64,000 nt of DNA from Lineolata rhizophorae. Lineage: Eukaryota; Ascomycota; Dothideomycetes; Lineolatales; Lineolataceae. Shown one piece after another: positions 46,420 through 56,602 of this stretch; position 1 is the first letter of the stretch, and the number at the start of each line of letters is the position of its first letter. The position numbers were made by a program, and so were the translations under genes. The notes under the pieces were generated by a model. That model saw nothing but the letters and a program-made list of their open reading frames with translations. It was not told where the DNA came from and made no database searches. The stretch spans positions 7,812 to 71,811 of the forward strand of contig MU001709.1 in assembly GCA_010093515.1 (NCBI GenBank), given 5' to 3'.

Positions 46420-49400
46420 CTACCCCGTAGCCTCCCTCCCCTCGCTCCCGGGCCGCGGGCCCTTCTCCCCCTCCGCTTCACCCACCGTCCTCTTCTCCTC
46501 GCCCGGCGCCCCTCCCGGCTCCCTTCCCACCGTCTCGGGCTCGCCCCCCATAACATCCGGATGAGGCGGGGCCTCGCCCTCGCGGACCCTGCCATCCCGC
46601 TCCCCCTGAGCCGCACCACCGGCCTCGCCGGCCTCGCCGGCCTCACGCACCTCCTCGCGCACCACGTTGCCCTCCCCGTCCAGCAGCCGCGTGCGCGTCT
46701 CGTACCGCGTCCGGAACGACACCTTGCCCTGCAGCGCCGCCACCGCCGCCTCGTCCAGCACGTTGCCCGCCTCGTCGCGGAACTCGACGCGCTCGTCGCG
46801 CGACAGGAGCTGCGAGGCCGCGGCGGCCTCCGGAGGCGCCTGCGGCGTCACTTCTTCTTGCTTCTGCTGAGGCGGTTGCTGGGCAGCGAGGGGCTGCTGC
46901 TGCTGCTGCTGCTGCTGTGCCTGGCGGTTTCCGCCGGCAGGCTGCTGGACGGCCGGCGCGGGGGACGACGCGGGCGTGGCCGACGCGACGGGCGGGCTCG
47001 CGACCGAGCTATACTGGTCGTACTGCAACGCGCGACGCCCAAGCGAAATTAGCACAACCAAGCTCGAACGAAATGGAAACGACCATCCGCTTATGCCGGA
47101 TCACTCACGCTCTTGTAAAACGCGTTGCAATCCCAGTCCCACTTCCCGAGCAGCTTGGCCCTCCTGCACTCCTTCTGCGTCCACGGGTTCCCGTACGCCA
47201 GCGGCGCGTAGGCCCAAAATGCCACCACGCTCAGCACCAGAAAGCCGCCGAGGATGGCCCAGCCGAGCGCGGGCCGGCTTCTGAGGCCCAGCGCCGCGAT
47301 GCGCGCCGTCGCGTAGTCGAGCGTGACGCAGAGGCCCAGGACCGCGAAGTAGAGGGCGGGAAAGTAGTGGTGGAGGAAGAGCTGGCGCTGCATGAGGAAG
47401 AAAGGGAAGTAGTGGAGGGCCCAGCCGAGCGCGAGGGCGCCGACGTCGTAGTCGAAGCGCTTGAAGACGACGCTGCGCTCGTAGTCGGCGTAGCCGCGCT
47501 GCCAGCGCAGCACTGCCACCGCCTTGAAGAGCGCGTACAGCACCACCGCCGCCGTCGACGCCCACCACACCACCGGGTTGCCAATCAGGTAGATCTGGCG
47601 GTGGTCCTTGCCCCAGAAGTTGATGCCGCGCTTAAGCACCGGCCACGATGGCGGCCGCGAGTCCCACGCGTGGCTCTCCACCAGGCCCGCGTTCGTCCGC
47701 CACATCACCTTCTGCAGCTCCCAGAACTTGGCCAGGAAGCCGGGACGGCGGTAGTTGACTTTCTCAGCCGTGTCCGGCAGGTGCGGATGCGCGTTGGTCT
47801 CGATGAACCAGACCGAGTTGGGCAGCGTGCCGCCGCGCGCGCACGTCACCTCCTGCTGCTCGTAGCCCCAGTCTGGCAGCTTGACCTTGTGCGAGAAGAG
47901 CGCGCACCCCGTCATCAGGTGCACTAGCCGGAACTTGGTTTGAATCGTGCGTACGCGCTTCTTAGCCTCGTCCCCATCCGACAGGTGCTTGACGATCTCC
48001 ACGCGGAACAGGTCGTTGGCATCGCCCTCGAAGCCCTCGTAGCCGTAGGCCGACACCTCGTTTTGCCAATCGGCCTCGGTGATGGGCGGACGCACGTCGT
48101 GCGAGTGGAGGCGGCGGTGCGTCGTCGCGTGGTAGAGACGAATGATGGCGCCGTCCTCGATCATGGTCGGGTCGAGCTCGTCCCACGCCTTGGGACCTTC
48201 GATCTTGCTCCCGTCTGGAAGCTCCGGCTGCGTCTGGTTCTCCAGCAGCCAGACGTTGTTGTCGTCCTTGTGCGGGTACAGCGTGATCTGCTGCTGTTTG
48301 GAGCCGCCGGGGTACATGTGGGGATGCGAATGGAGGTATCCGCCCTGTGTGTTGTGGTGGCGCAGGGAGACGCGCGAGCCAAAGGCCACATCGGCGGGGA
48401 CGTCCTGCATGCCCTTGCTGTTGAGCGTGGCTTGGAACTCCGACGACATGAAACCGTCACCCTCGCCCGGGTTGACTAGACACACAAAGTGGATCGCGAA
48501 CATGGCCATGTAGAATGTCAACGGAATGACGATGAGGCAGAAGAGCCTCGCGAAGAAGTGCTTGAACCAGAGGCGCGGGGTCACGGTTTTGGCGTCGCCC
48601 AGGAGAACCCAGAGTTGCAGCACGGTGAGAGCGCCGACCCACGCGATGGTAAAGAGCCCGACCCATTTGACGCTGACGGTCGCGCCGAGACACAGCCCCG
48701 TCGCCGCGAGCCAGAACCACCACGCGGGCTGGAACGCCTTGCTAGGGCCTTGCTCGTGCTGGTTCATAAAGTTCGTCCAGGCGAGCGCCGTCATGGCCGT
48801 GAAGACGACGAGCGGCGAGTCTAGGAGGATGAGACGGGCCTGGGTAAGGAGGCCATTCTCTGCGAAAGTACCATGTTAGCACCCAATCCCAATAGGCAAC
48901 GCCCTACCCGGCAAATTTCCGTACCAAAAATGATGAGCGCCGCGCCGAGCGCCGCCGTCGCGCTCTTGCACCCGATCGCCTTGAGTGTGAGGAACGCGGT
49001 GGGCACGAGCAAGATGCCGCAGATGGCGGGCAGCAGGCGCATGGCCACGTAAGGCACGCCGGGCTCGAGGTAGTCCTTGCCAATTTCCTTGAAGTCGAAG
49101 TTGCCATTGAAGCCGGCGAGCCAGCCGGCGAGCGTGATGAGCAGCTTGGCGAGCGGCGGGTGCACGTCCATGAAGAACTTGCCCTTGATGTATTTGGAGG
49201 CGAAGCCGCCGAAGCTGTTGTGGGCCACCAATTGTTAGCAGTTGCATTCGAGAAGGCCAGAGGGGCTCATTGCATCGGGTCAGCCAAGAAGACTGGCGTT
49301 GAACGAATGGTGCGGAAAACGTACTGGACTTCGTCGAAGACGACGCTGCTCGGCTGGGATATCCGGAACAGCCTTACGGCGGCACCGACGAACGTCAGCG

Positions 49401-49554
49401 CGGCAAGGATCTGCCAATCCGTCCCCGGCAGGTTGAGAACATTGTGGTCCTTGACGCCCTGCGAGGTGTAGTCCTTGGGCTTGGGGGCGGGCTTTTCTCC
49501 CGCAACGCGGCCATTTGGCGCGGCGGCCGGCTGGGGTGACTGCCGTTGCGCCAT
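46420..49554 (-). CDS. pmt1: Protein O-mannosyltransferase, PMT1 subfamily
   Basis: Four minus-strand exons: 49554-49325, 49214-48925, 48859-47109 and 47022-46420, in phase, for about 957 residues. The first splice restores VVFDEV-HFGGFASKYIKG, and the second restores ALIIFE-NGLLTQARLILLDS. Both are diagnostic of PMTs; FGGFASKYIKG and the following FFMDVHPPLAKLLI point to the PMT1 rather than the PMT2 or PMT4 subfamily. The DEVH segment includes the catalytic Asp-Glu. Three MIR repeats lie in the lumenal loop (for example VSLRHHNTQGGYLHSHPHMYP and IIRLYHATTHRRLHSHDV), and multiple C-terminal membrane helices follow. The enzyme moves mannose from dolichyl-phosphate-mannose to Ser/Thr of proteins entering the ER, usually as a PMT1-PMT2 dimer. 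Exon 4 adds ~200 residues of Gln/Pro/Glu-rich cytosolic or lumenal tail with an eight-Gln run. Divergent from SF3A1. Confidence 0.96.
46893..46917 (-). repeat. CAG/CTG trinucleotide run in PMT1 tail
   Basis: About eight consecutive CAG codons on the coding (minus) strand, encoding polyglutamine in the C-terminal tail of PMT1. Likely length-variable between strains. Confidence 0.85.
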
Positions 49555-51268
49555 CGCGGCGGCAGTAGAGCGGACCGAAGACAAAGAATTGGGCTGAGTT
49601 GCTTTAGGGTGGGTTCGACTAGATGCTGTTGTAGAGATGGCTAGGAGGCGCAATGCGCATGTCCCTTGCGGGAGAAGCAGTGCGAGAAGGCGAGGCTGGA
49701 CGGAGTGAAGGGGGTGAAGGCCGAGTAGAGCAAGGCGTCTGGGCGTGGAGGGAGCTGCCCGCGTCAGCTCTCGGGAGGGCAAAAGAAGCAAGGGTAGAGA
49801 AGGTGAAAGAAATGAAAGAAGGAGAGAAAGAGGCCGTGACTAAAGAGTGTAGAGAAGTGGCGGGCGACCGTTTTGGTCGAGTCTGGCGATGAGAGCGACG
49901 GGCGCGGATGGACGGCGGCAGAGGGCGACGATGGGGAGGGGGTTGGACAGATGGCAGGATGGCGAGGAGGTTTGGTTTGGCGGCGCCGTGTTTCTCGATG
50001 TGGCCCGTTCGCGCAGCTGGGTCCGGTGGCCTGTTCGGTTCCAGGGGTCCGCGCGCCGGCAGCCTCCCCTGGTTCGCCTCGCCCAACCGGGAGTGCCCGC
50101 CCGTGTCTCGCTGCGCTTTGGCAAGGCTAGAGACGCTCCCTCGCGGGCCTGGTGCTTTCTCTCGTGACGTTGAATGAAGAAGGATAAAAAGCCCAAAAAA
50201 AAGAAAGAAAGAAGAAAAACAATAATTGCCGACGCGGGCAGCGGCTGCAGATGCAATGCTGTGCGGGGCGCAGGATGGCAGCTTTGCAAAACGTGTTCTT
50301 TGCGGCGTGAATACCTGCCCTAGGTAAAGGTGAACGTAGTACTATCCCGGAGAATGCGGGAGGACTCCATAGAAGTGGAAGCTGTGAACGCATGCAGCGC
50401 TTGGTCCAAAGGCTACGGACGCTTGGTCGAATCGCAGTTCTATTTCCGCTCCTTCTGCTCGACCCGCCGGCGATGGTGTAATGGCGCAGCGGCGGCAGGC
50501 CCTGGCGCAGAGCGTGCAGCGCGCCCGAAATAGATTCGGGGAGTTTTGCGCGGCCGGGGAGGAGACGACGGGGCTAGGGACACAGCAGCACCTCCCGTCA
50601 GCCGCAGCGAGCTCGGCGCCAAGCCGGGCGGCTCCGTCCCTCGTCGTCTTGGCGGCCCCCGGGCGGAGCGGAGCGGGCGAGGGGCGCCTCACCGCCCACG
50701 TGGTCGCGCAACGAGGCCCAAGCGCGTCGACTGAATCCGGCAACCACCTTCGACCTCGCGCGCCTGCCTGCTCAACTCGCGCGCCAAAAGTCAATTCAAG
50801 GTCTTTGCCACCCGCGCCCCGCCTTCTTCCCTCCTTCTTCCTCCTCCACCCGCCTCCTCTCTCACCCTCTCCGCTCTGCACGCGTGCTTCACAAGCACAA
50901 CTTCTCTCGTGCAGAATTCTCACCACACCTCCATCCCGTCTCTTGCGGCCCTTTCGGCCCTTTTTCTGCTTCCTTACCATCCGCAGTTTGAAGCTTCGAG
51001 CTCTTCTCTCTTTTCGACGAGCCTTTCGGCCTGCACGCGCGCCCTCCGCCCCGCGGACTCAACTTCTGCTCGCCGGACGCGTCTTGTCGCGCGCAATACC
51101 CAAGCTCCGCTCGCCATTAAAGCTGTCGCACCCAAGACTCCCTCCGGGTTTCGCCTGCGCCGCGTTTCAACGCACGCAGCTCTCCTGCTCTCTTTCTCGT
51201 AAGCTTTGCATCGCGATCCCCTCCCCTTCGTTTGTTTTGTGCGAAAGGACGCAGTTACGACCGCAGCC
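49555..51268. other. Shared divergent promoter region, PMT1 / SF3A1
   Basis: 1.7 kb of GC-rich sequence with no supported gene; long overlapping frames here lack protein character. The SF3A1 side (50.8-51.2 kb) is strongly C/T-rich, a common leader type. A sequence resembling a tRNA A box near 50473 has no B box. Confidence 0.6.
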
Positions 51269-53227
51269 ATGAAAGCCGATAGTCCCGCGACCCCGGTGTC
51301 TTCCGGATACCACGTCATGTACACCCTCGACTCCGTCCCCAAGCCGCCTGAGGGCGTTCCTATCCCACCGCGCGAGATCCGCAAGTACATTGAGCGCACC
51401 GCGGGCTACGTCGTGCGCAATGGCAAAGTCTTCGAGGACCGCGTGCGCGACCAGAACGCCAAAAACGCAAAGTTCTCCTTCCTTCGTGCCAACGACGAGT
51501 ACCACGCCTACTACTCCTGGCGTGTCGAAGAGATTCGTGCCGGCCGCGGCACCGACGTGAGCGCCGGCCACGACCGCGGCAGCGGCGGCGGCGTCGTCGG
51601 CCAATATGCGATGACCAATGCCGAGGAGGAGTCGAAGGGCCCGCCCGCTCCTCCCGAGTTCGAGTTCAGCGCGCGCATGCCTCCGATCCACCCGCTGGAC
51701 CAGCAGGTCATTCTCATCACTGCACGTCACGCGGCCAAGCACGGGCGCAGCTTCATCACCCAGCTGTCGCAGAGGGAGGCCAACAACCCGCAGTTCGACT
51801 TCTTGCGCCCCAACCATAGCCTGTACCAGTACTACACGCGCATGGTTGACCAGTACGCGTCCATCATCAACGGCGCCACCGCTGACGACGGCAAGGTGCA
51901 GCGCGAGCGCATCGCTAGGCTGCAGGAAGATTCCAAGAACTGGCTCGGCGTCGTCGACCGCGCCAAGCAGCGCGCCGAGTACAACAAGCACGTGCAGTCG
52001 CAGCGCGAGGAAGAAGAGAAGAAGCGCGAGGAGGAACGCATCGCCTACGCTCAGATCGATTGGCACGACTTCGACGTGCTTGACACGGTCACGTTCGGCG
52101 CTGTGGACCAGACCATGGACATGCCCCCGCCTCCCACGCTTCAGGAGCTGCAGTCGCTGTCCCTCGAAGAAAAGTGGAAGCGCGCCGCCGACCCGGGCGT
52201 GCAGCGCATCGAGGAGGCCATGCCAGATGTGGAGATGATGGACGCGCCGACCTACGGCTACGAACAGCAGCCCATCACCCCGGCCACGGCGACGCCGACG
52301 CCCCAGCCGACAGCTCCACCTTCCGCCACGCCGCAGCCCGTTGCAACGCACCACAAGAGTGCCGCGGAGGAGGAAGAAGAGCAGCGCATCCGCGAGCGTG
52401 CCGAGGCTCGTGAGCGTGCCGCCCAGGCTCAGGCCGCCGCCAAGGGCGCTGGTCCGATGCGCATTAAGAGCGACTACGTCCCGCGTGCGCAGGCCAAGCG
52501 CCAGGCGGCCAACACCGCCATGTGCCCCAACTGCAAGATGCAGATCCCTTACGACGAGTTGGAGGCACACATGAAGAGCAAGTGCCCCCCTCCCCCTCCC
52601 ACCCCTCCCGCCTTCACTTCCCTGCCCTCACGTCTTCGAGACGGGAGTGGCTTTTCCCCTTCTCTCTCCCCTCTCCCCCCTCTCCTCACCCTCTCCCTCC
52701 CCTTCCGCCCAAACGCTCAGGCAGAGAGCGCGATGCTGATGGGAGCGCCGCCTACTACCCCTACAGTCGAGCTCATCGACCCCCGCTGGAAGGAGCAGCG
52801 CGAGAAGGCCGACGCCCGCCACGCCACCACCAACCTCTCGACCTCGGACGTGGCCAACAACCTCAAGCGCCTCGCGTCGCAGCGCACAGACGTCTTCGAC
52901 CCCGTCACGGGGCAGACGCTGTCGGAGGACGAGCAGGCCCGCCGCAAGCGCCTCGCGTCGGCCGCAGCCGCGGCCCTCGGCGCCGCCGCCAACGAGCAGC
53001 AGCAACAGCAGCAGCAACAGCAGCTGCAGCAGGGGCAGCAAGGTGCGCCTGCGGGTGCGGCGGGGTTTGCGGCTGCGGTGCCGCCGCCGCCGGGTGTGCC
53101 GGGCATGCCGGGCCCGCCCGGCGTGGGCCAGCAGGCGCAGGGCCAGCAGGGCGGTGCGGGGGCTGGTGGACAGGGTCTGTCGGTGGAGGAGCAGATCCGA
53201 CAGATCCACCAGAAGTTCAAGCAGTGA
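51269..53227 (+). CDS. Splicing factor 3A subunit 1 (Prp21/SAP114 orthologue)
   Basis: U2 snRNP component of the SF3a complex, acting in prespliceosome assembly in the nucleus. Read through, the frame from ATG 51269 has 652 codons. With the GC-AG intron 52578-52766 removed (see findings), the product is 589 residues. SURP module 1 covers about residues 35-86 (IRKYIERTAGYVVRNGKVFE) and SURP module 2 about 143-195 (LDQQVILITARHAAKHGRSF). The PRP21-like region follows (IDWHDFDVLDTVTFG, MPPPPTLQELQSLSLEEKW). Then comes a CPNC...H segment (CPNCKMQIPYDELEAHMK) joined to IELIDPRWKEQ, as in the human EHMR-IGLLDPRW region. A Gln/Ala/Gly-rich linker separates this from the C-terminus LSVEEQIRQIHQKFKQ. 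There is no ubiquitin-like domain, as usual in fungi. Start chosen at the first ATG; upstream frame uses non-ATG codons only. Confidence 0.94.
   Translation: MKADSPATPVSSGYHVMYTLDSVPKPPEGVPIPPREIRKYIERTAGYVVRNGKVFEDRVRDQNAKNAKFSFLRANDEYHAYYSWRVEEIRAGRGTDVSAGHDRGSGGGVVGQYAMTNAEEESKGPPAPPEFEFSARMPPIHPLDQQVILITARHAAKHGRSFITQLSQREANNPQFDFLRPNHSLYQYYTRMVDQYASIINGATADDGKVQRERIARLQEDSKNWLGVVDRAKQRAEYNKHVQSQREEEEKKREEERIAYAQIDWHDFDVLDTVTFGAVDQTMDMPPPPTLQELQSLSLEEKWKRAADPGVQRIEEAMPDVEMMDAPTYGYEQQPITPATATPTPQPTAPPSATPQPVATHHKSAAEEEEEQRIRERAEARERAAQAQAAAKGAGPMRIKSDYVPRAQAKRQAANTAMCPNCKMQIPYDELEAHMKSKCPPPPPTPPAFTSLPSRLRDGSGFSPSLSPLPPLLTLSLPFRPNAQAESAMLMGAPPTTPTVELIDPRWKEQREKADARHATTNLSTSDVANNLKRLASQRTDVFDPVTGQTLSEDEQARRKRLASAAAAALGAAANEQQQQQQQQQLQQGQQGAPAGAAGFAAAVPPPPGVPGMPGPPGVGQQAQGQQGGAGAGGQGLSVEEQIRQIHQKFKQ
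52578..52766 (+). other. Probable in-frame GC-AG intron of SF3A1
   Basis: Donor A|GCAAGT at 52578, branch candidate CTGAT at 52736-52740, acceptor CTACAG ending at 52766. Length 189 nt, divisible by three, with no stop in the reading frame. Removal joins EAHMK to IELIDPRWKEQ, the conserved SF3A1 order. Retained, it inserts 63 Pro/Ser/Leu-rich residues into the conserved motif. The nearest GT donor (52582) paired with the acceptor at 52720 would shift the frame. Confidence 0.75.
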
Positions 53228-54949
53228 GTGGGTGGGTGCATGTGTAGGATAGGGTGGGTGGGAGAGGCTGCGATGGGGATGTGGAAAAGTAATTTTGAGA
53301 TGGGGGGAAGAGCATGGGATGGTGTTTGAGGCGTTTCTTGTACTACTTTTTCTGTAATGGGGAGTTTTAGTGCGATGGGATCGGAGGGGGTCTGGGGGAT
53401 GCGAGTGAGACGGGAAGAGGCGAGCTCACTCCATTATTATTATCTTGAGGGCAGGATGAGAGACTGGGACGATGCTTGCACTACTGGCTTGTAAGCGGGG
53501 ATGAGTTCTGTGGGGATGAGGTGCGAGATGAGCGGAGAAAAGCCGAAAGTAATCAAAATCATTATTCTTATCTTGTGGTATTGTTATCGCGTTGTGATGT
53601 TAAGAGTCGATTGATGAGCCGGGAGCCGGTGTGATGGTTTGGGTGGATTAGGGGTATGTTGTTGGGTAGGAAGGAGGAGGGAGGCTTTGGAGTTGCATCG
53701 AGGTGTTGTATGGCTGGAAGCATGAGATATGCTCTTGGTGCAGTTCTTTGCTTCTGCGCGAGTATATGTGTGGGTTGCCTTTCTAGAGCTATGGCTTGGG
53801 GGTTGAGGTTGCGAGGTGGTTAGTCGCGGCTGTCTAGGTCTGCAAAGTTACATGGCAGTTTGAATGCACATGTATCGCTTGGCGCGCGGCGATGGGTGCA
53901 GTACGCGGTCTCGCCGCTGGAGCCCGAAGCTGGTATTCTCAGGTTGTGGCCGCGCTCGAGCTGGGTTCTATGCATCGGCCCCATTGCGATCGTTCGGCAT
54001 TTTTAAGAATCGCATAGGCGTCTCTCGCGCGTAGAGTATGCGACGATGGTTTCAAGCGGCGGTTTGCGCTTTAGCTTGCTTGGGAATTACTAGGCGCGTT
54101 GCGTGAAGGTCGCGATAGTATTATTGCGTCATGTCCCTCTTTCTGCTACGAGCTTTCAACAACTGTTTAGTGCGTCGTCTTGGTCTAGTGATGACATTTC
54201 ATATAGCTTTGGAACACTATGTCTCGAGATATTGCGCGCTCCTAGTAAGAGCAATATAATTTCTTAAAACCCTTCTCTTGTCTAAAGTTGGCATTAGCAA
54301 TATGAGAGTAGTGTTGTTGCGCAGCTGTTCAGTAAATATCTTTTAGGCTTGCCCTTGCCTCGATCTAGGAAGCCGTTTCTATTAGTCGATACTGTTTACT
54401 GCTTAGATGCGCATTTTAGAACTGCGTGGGCATCTAGCGCGTTCCCGGATGTAAGTTTTATACCCGTGGTTGCTATGTTTTGTTCCTTTACTTTAGCCTG
54501 CGCGCTAGTATTATGGGATTGTAAACGGCACTTAAACTCGCAGTTAGTTAAGCCAATGCCTCTGGAGTGTCCAGCTTCTATTCGTTATTTTTAAAATGCA
54601 GCTATCTTAAACGGTTAGCACTCGTTACCGCATTCCCATTTCCCGTTCACGCTTAAACTTATCCCCCCTCGTCCCAAATCATTCTCGCTAAGTTGTCTCC
54701 CACACATTCTCGCGCATTCCTGTTCTCAGCACCACATTCTAACTCTCAGATCACAGGCGGATCAAGAACAAATTGCATAAAAGGTACACGGTCTCTATTC
54801 GCAAAGGCTACCAACTACCACCATATCTCCTTCCCTCAACCGACAGGTGCGCAACAAAGGAAATTTAGCCACGAGGGACATCTGTACAGGAGCTCCCAGC
54901 CGCCCCTCGCCGACGGGAACGGGCACTCTGATGGAGGACTGAAGCGCGC
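53228..54949. other. Convergent intergenic region
   Basis: 1.7 kb without a supported gene. The first 600 bases are G-rich on the plus strand and may include the SF3A1 3' untranslated region. The stretch 54.1-54.65 kb is AT-richer and has only short frames without protein features. Confidence 0.55.
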
Positions 54950-55582
54950 CTAGTACTCGGACGGGTCCTTGCCGTACTTGTTCCACTTGTCGTGAAGGTG
55001 CTACAGCGCAACACACCCAGATCAGCTTGCTGTCCATGCGTCCGAAAGTGCGACATGGTATGAGGCGGGGGAAGACGACATACCTTGGGCAGGGTGACGT
55101 TGGGGATGACGACCTCGTTGAGCGGCGAGGGCGCGTCCTTGACGCCCTTAGACGGGTCGCCGCCCGGGTGGTACTGGTACTTGCCCGACGAGCCCGTCTT
55201 CCAGGGCTCCGAGTCGGTGATCTTAGTCACGGCCTTCTCGTCCGTCGACGACGTCGGGCTGCGCGAGAAGTGCCAGCCCGCGAGCGTGAAGACGCCGGCC
55301 ATGACGGCGAACAGGACCTGTCGGACGCAAGGCCCGCGTCGTCGTCAGCAAAGCGTTCTGCTTCCAATGTCGAGGCGCCCTGTGCGCCCGCCTCCCCCTC
55401 CCGCCGGGAGAGCGCAGTCGACGTACGTAGAGCTCCGGGTCGCGCCTGGCGCCCTGCCGGAGCGCGCTCTTGGACGCCTCCTTCTCGGCCGTCGGCTGGG
55501 CGCCGGCCGTGGGCCCGGCGGCGTAGCGCAGGCGCGGCGAGGCGCGGAACAGCGCGCGGCGCGCAACCACCGACGACATCAT
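54950..55582 (-). CDS. Small mitochondrial single-pass membrane protein
   Basis: Three minus-strand exons, 55582-55427, 55317-55084 and 55000-54950, encode 146 residues; all junctions fall between codons. The N-terminus (SSVVARRALFRASPRLRYAA) is basic and hydroxylated, a typical mitochondrial targeting sequence. After RDPELY comes one membrane segment (VLFAVMAGVFTLAGWHF). A conserved-looking soluble part follows, with KYQYHPGGDP, SPLNEVVIPNVTLPK and the end HLHDKWNKYGKDP. I have seen this arrangement in uncharacterised proteins of other moulds. The most likely location is the mitochondrial inner membrane, perhaps as an accessory subunit or assembly protein of a respiratory complex, but no role can be claimed. 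A second ATG directly follows the first; either could be used. Divergent from the palmitoyltransferase gene. Confidence 0.85.
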
Positions 55583-56602
55583 CGTAGAGTCCGGCTTGAC
55601 GTGTGGGGGAACGGGCGAGGGGTCGAACAAAGTGCGGTCGGTCGGGTCGATGGGCCGCAATGGCTGGGTGGAGGGGAGGTCGAAGCTCGGAGCGGTGGTT
55701 CGATGTCATCGGGAGCTGCCGAGCGCGAGAGGGCTCCTGGCACGTGACCGCCCTTACTCAGCAACGGGGGCAGGCATCACGTGAGCGCGCCGTCGGATCA
55801 ACGGAACCGCCGATCCGCGGTTCCAGGCGGGCCGGGGCCGGGCGCGACGCGCAGCGATTGGCCGGCCGCGAGCCGGGCGCGGCTGATTGGCGCGCCCGGT
55901 TGCCGTTTTGCGCCCGCGATCGTCCGCTCCGGCCTCACTGTTCCGGCCGCCTTCAAGCCGGGAAAAGCGCGAGAGACCGGCCCCTGAGTCCTGCCCGAGC
56001 CGGCGGTGCCTGGCCAACCCGTTGCTTCGTGGCGTCGGGCCTGGAGGCGTCGCGCACTGTGCTTCAGCTGCTCCGCGCGCGCTCATTCGACGCCCTGGCG
56101 CATCACCCTGCCGAGACAGGCCAGCCTCTTGCGCTCTCCCTTTCCGTCTGGCGACCTTTTCTGCTTCTCTCTTCCCGACTCCCCTCTGTTCCACTCTCTC
56201 CCTTGGCCCGCCTCTTCTTCCTTTTCCGCGCGCGCTCCCTTTCGGACTCCCCAATTTCACCGTCGAAGGGTTAGGCCGGCCTTTTGGTGGACGCGGCGCC
56301 GGCATACGCTCTCTAAACCCCCGTACACCCCCCAAACACGCCGGAACGTCAGCCGAAATTGAGGTCATGCATCCAGCCATCACACCCGCGCCAACCACGC
56401 AGTCCGTCCCTTCAAGCGTCGACCTTCAGCTTGCACCCTTCGCGATTCCCTCCCTCGGGTCATGACGAGGCCTCTCACCGTCGTCGTCTAAGGTAGCAAT
56501 ACCGGACGGAGATACCACCGCTACGCACACGCCCGCGACTACGTGGACGAATCCCAGCACTGCAAACACCACAGCAACACACGCCCACCAACAACGATAA
56601 TA
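55583..56602. other. Shared divergent promoter region
   Basis: 1 kb between the starts of the small mitochondrial protein gene and the ERF2-like gene. GC-rich, C/T-rich on the plus strand from 56.1 kb. No gene seen; frames open here have no family signal. Confidence 0.6.

Noticed and set aside
46561-47927. Plus-strand frames of 163 and 336 codons opposite PMT1
   Set aside because: Shadows of the PMT1 exons; Arg/Val/Leu/Ala-rich without domains.
50473-50484. A tRNA A-box-like sequence (TGGTGTAATGG)
   Set aside because: No B box within 100 bp and no cloverleaf.
52582-52720. A GT-AG intron in SF3A1 from gtgccc to the acceptor ctcag
   Set aside because: The 139-nt length shifts the frame and leaves out the conserved HMK-IELIDPRW junction; the GC-AG alternative fits better.
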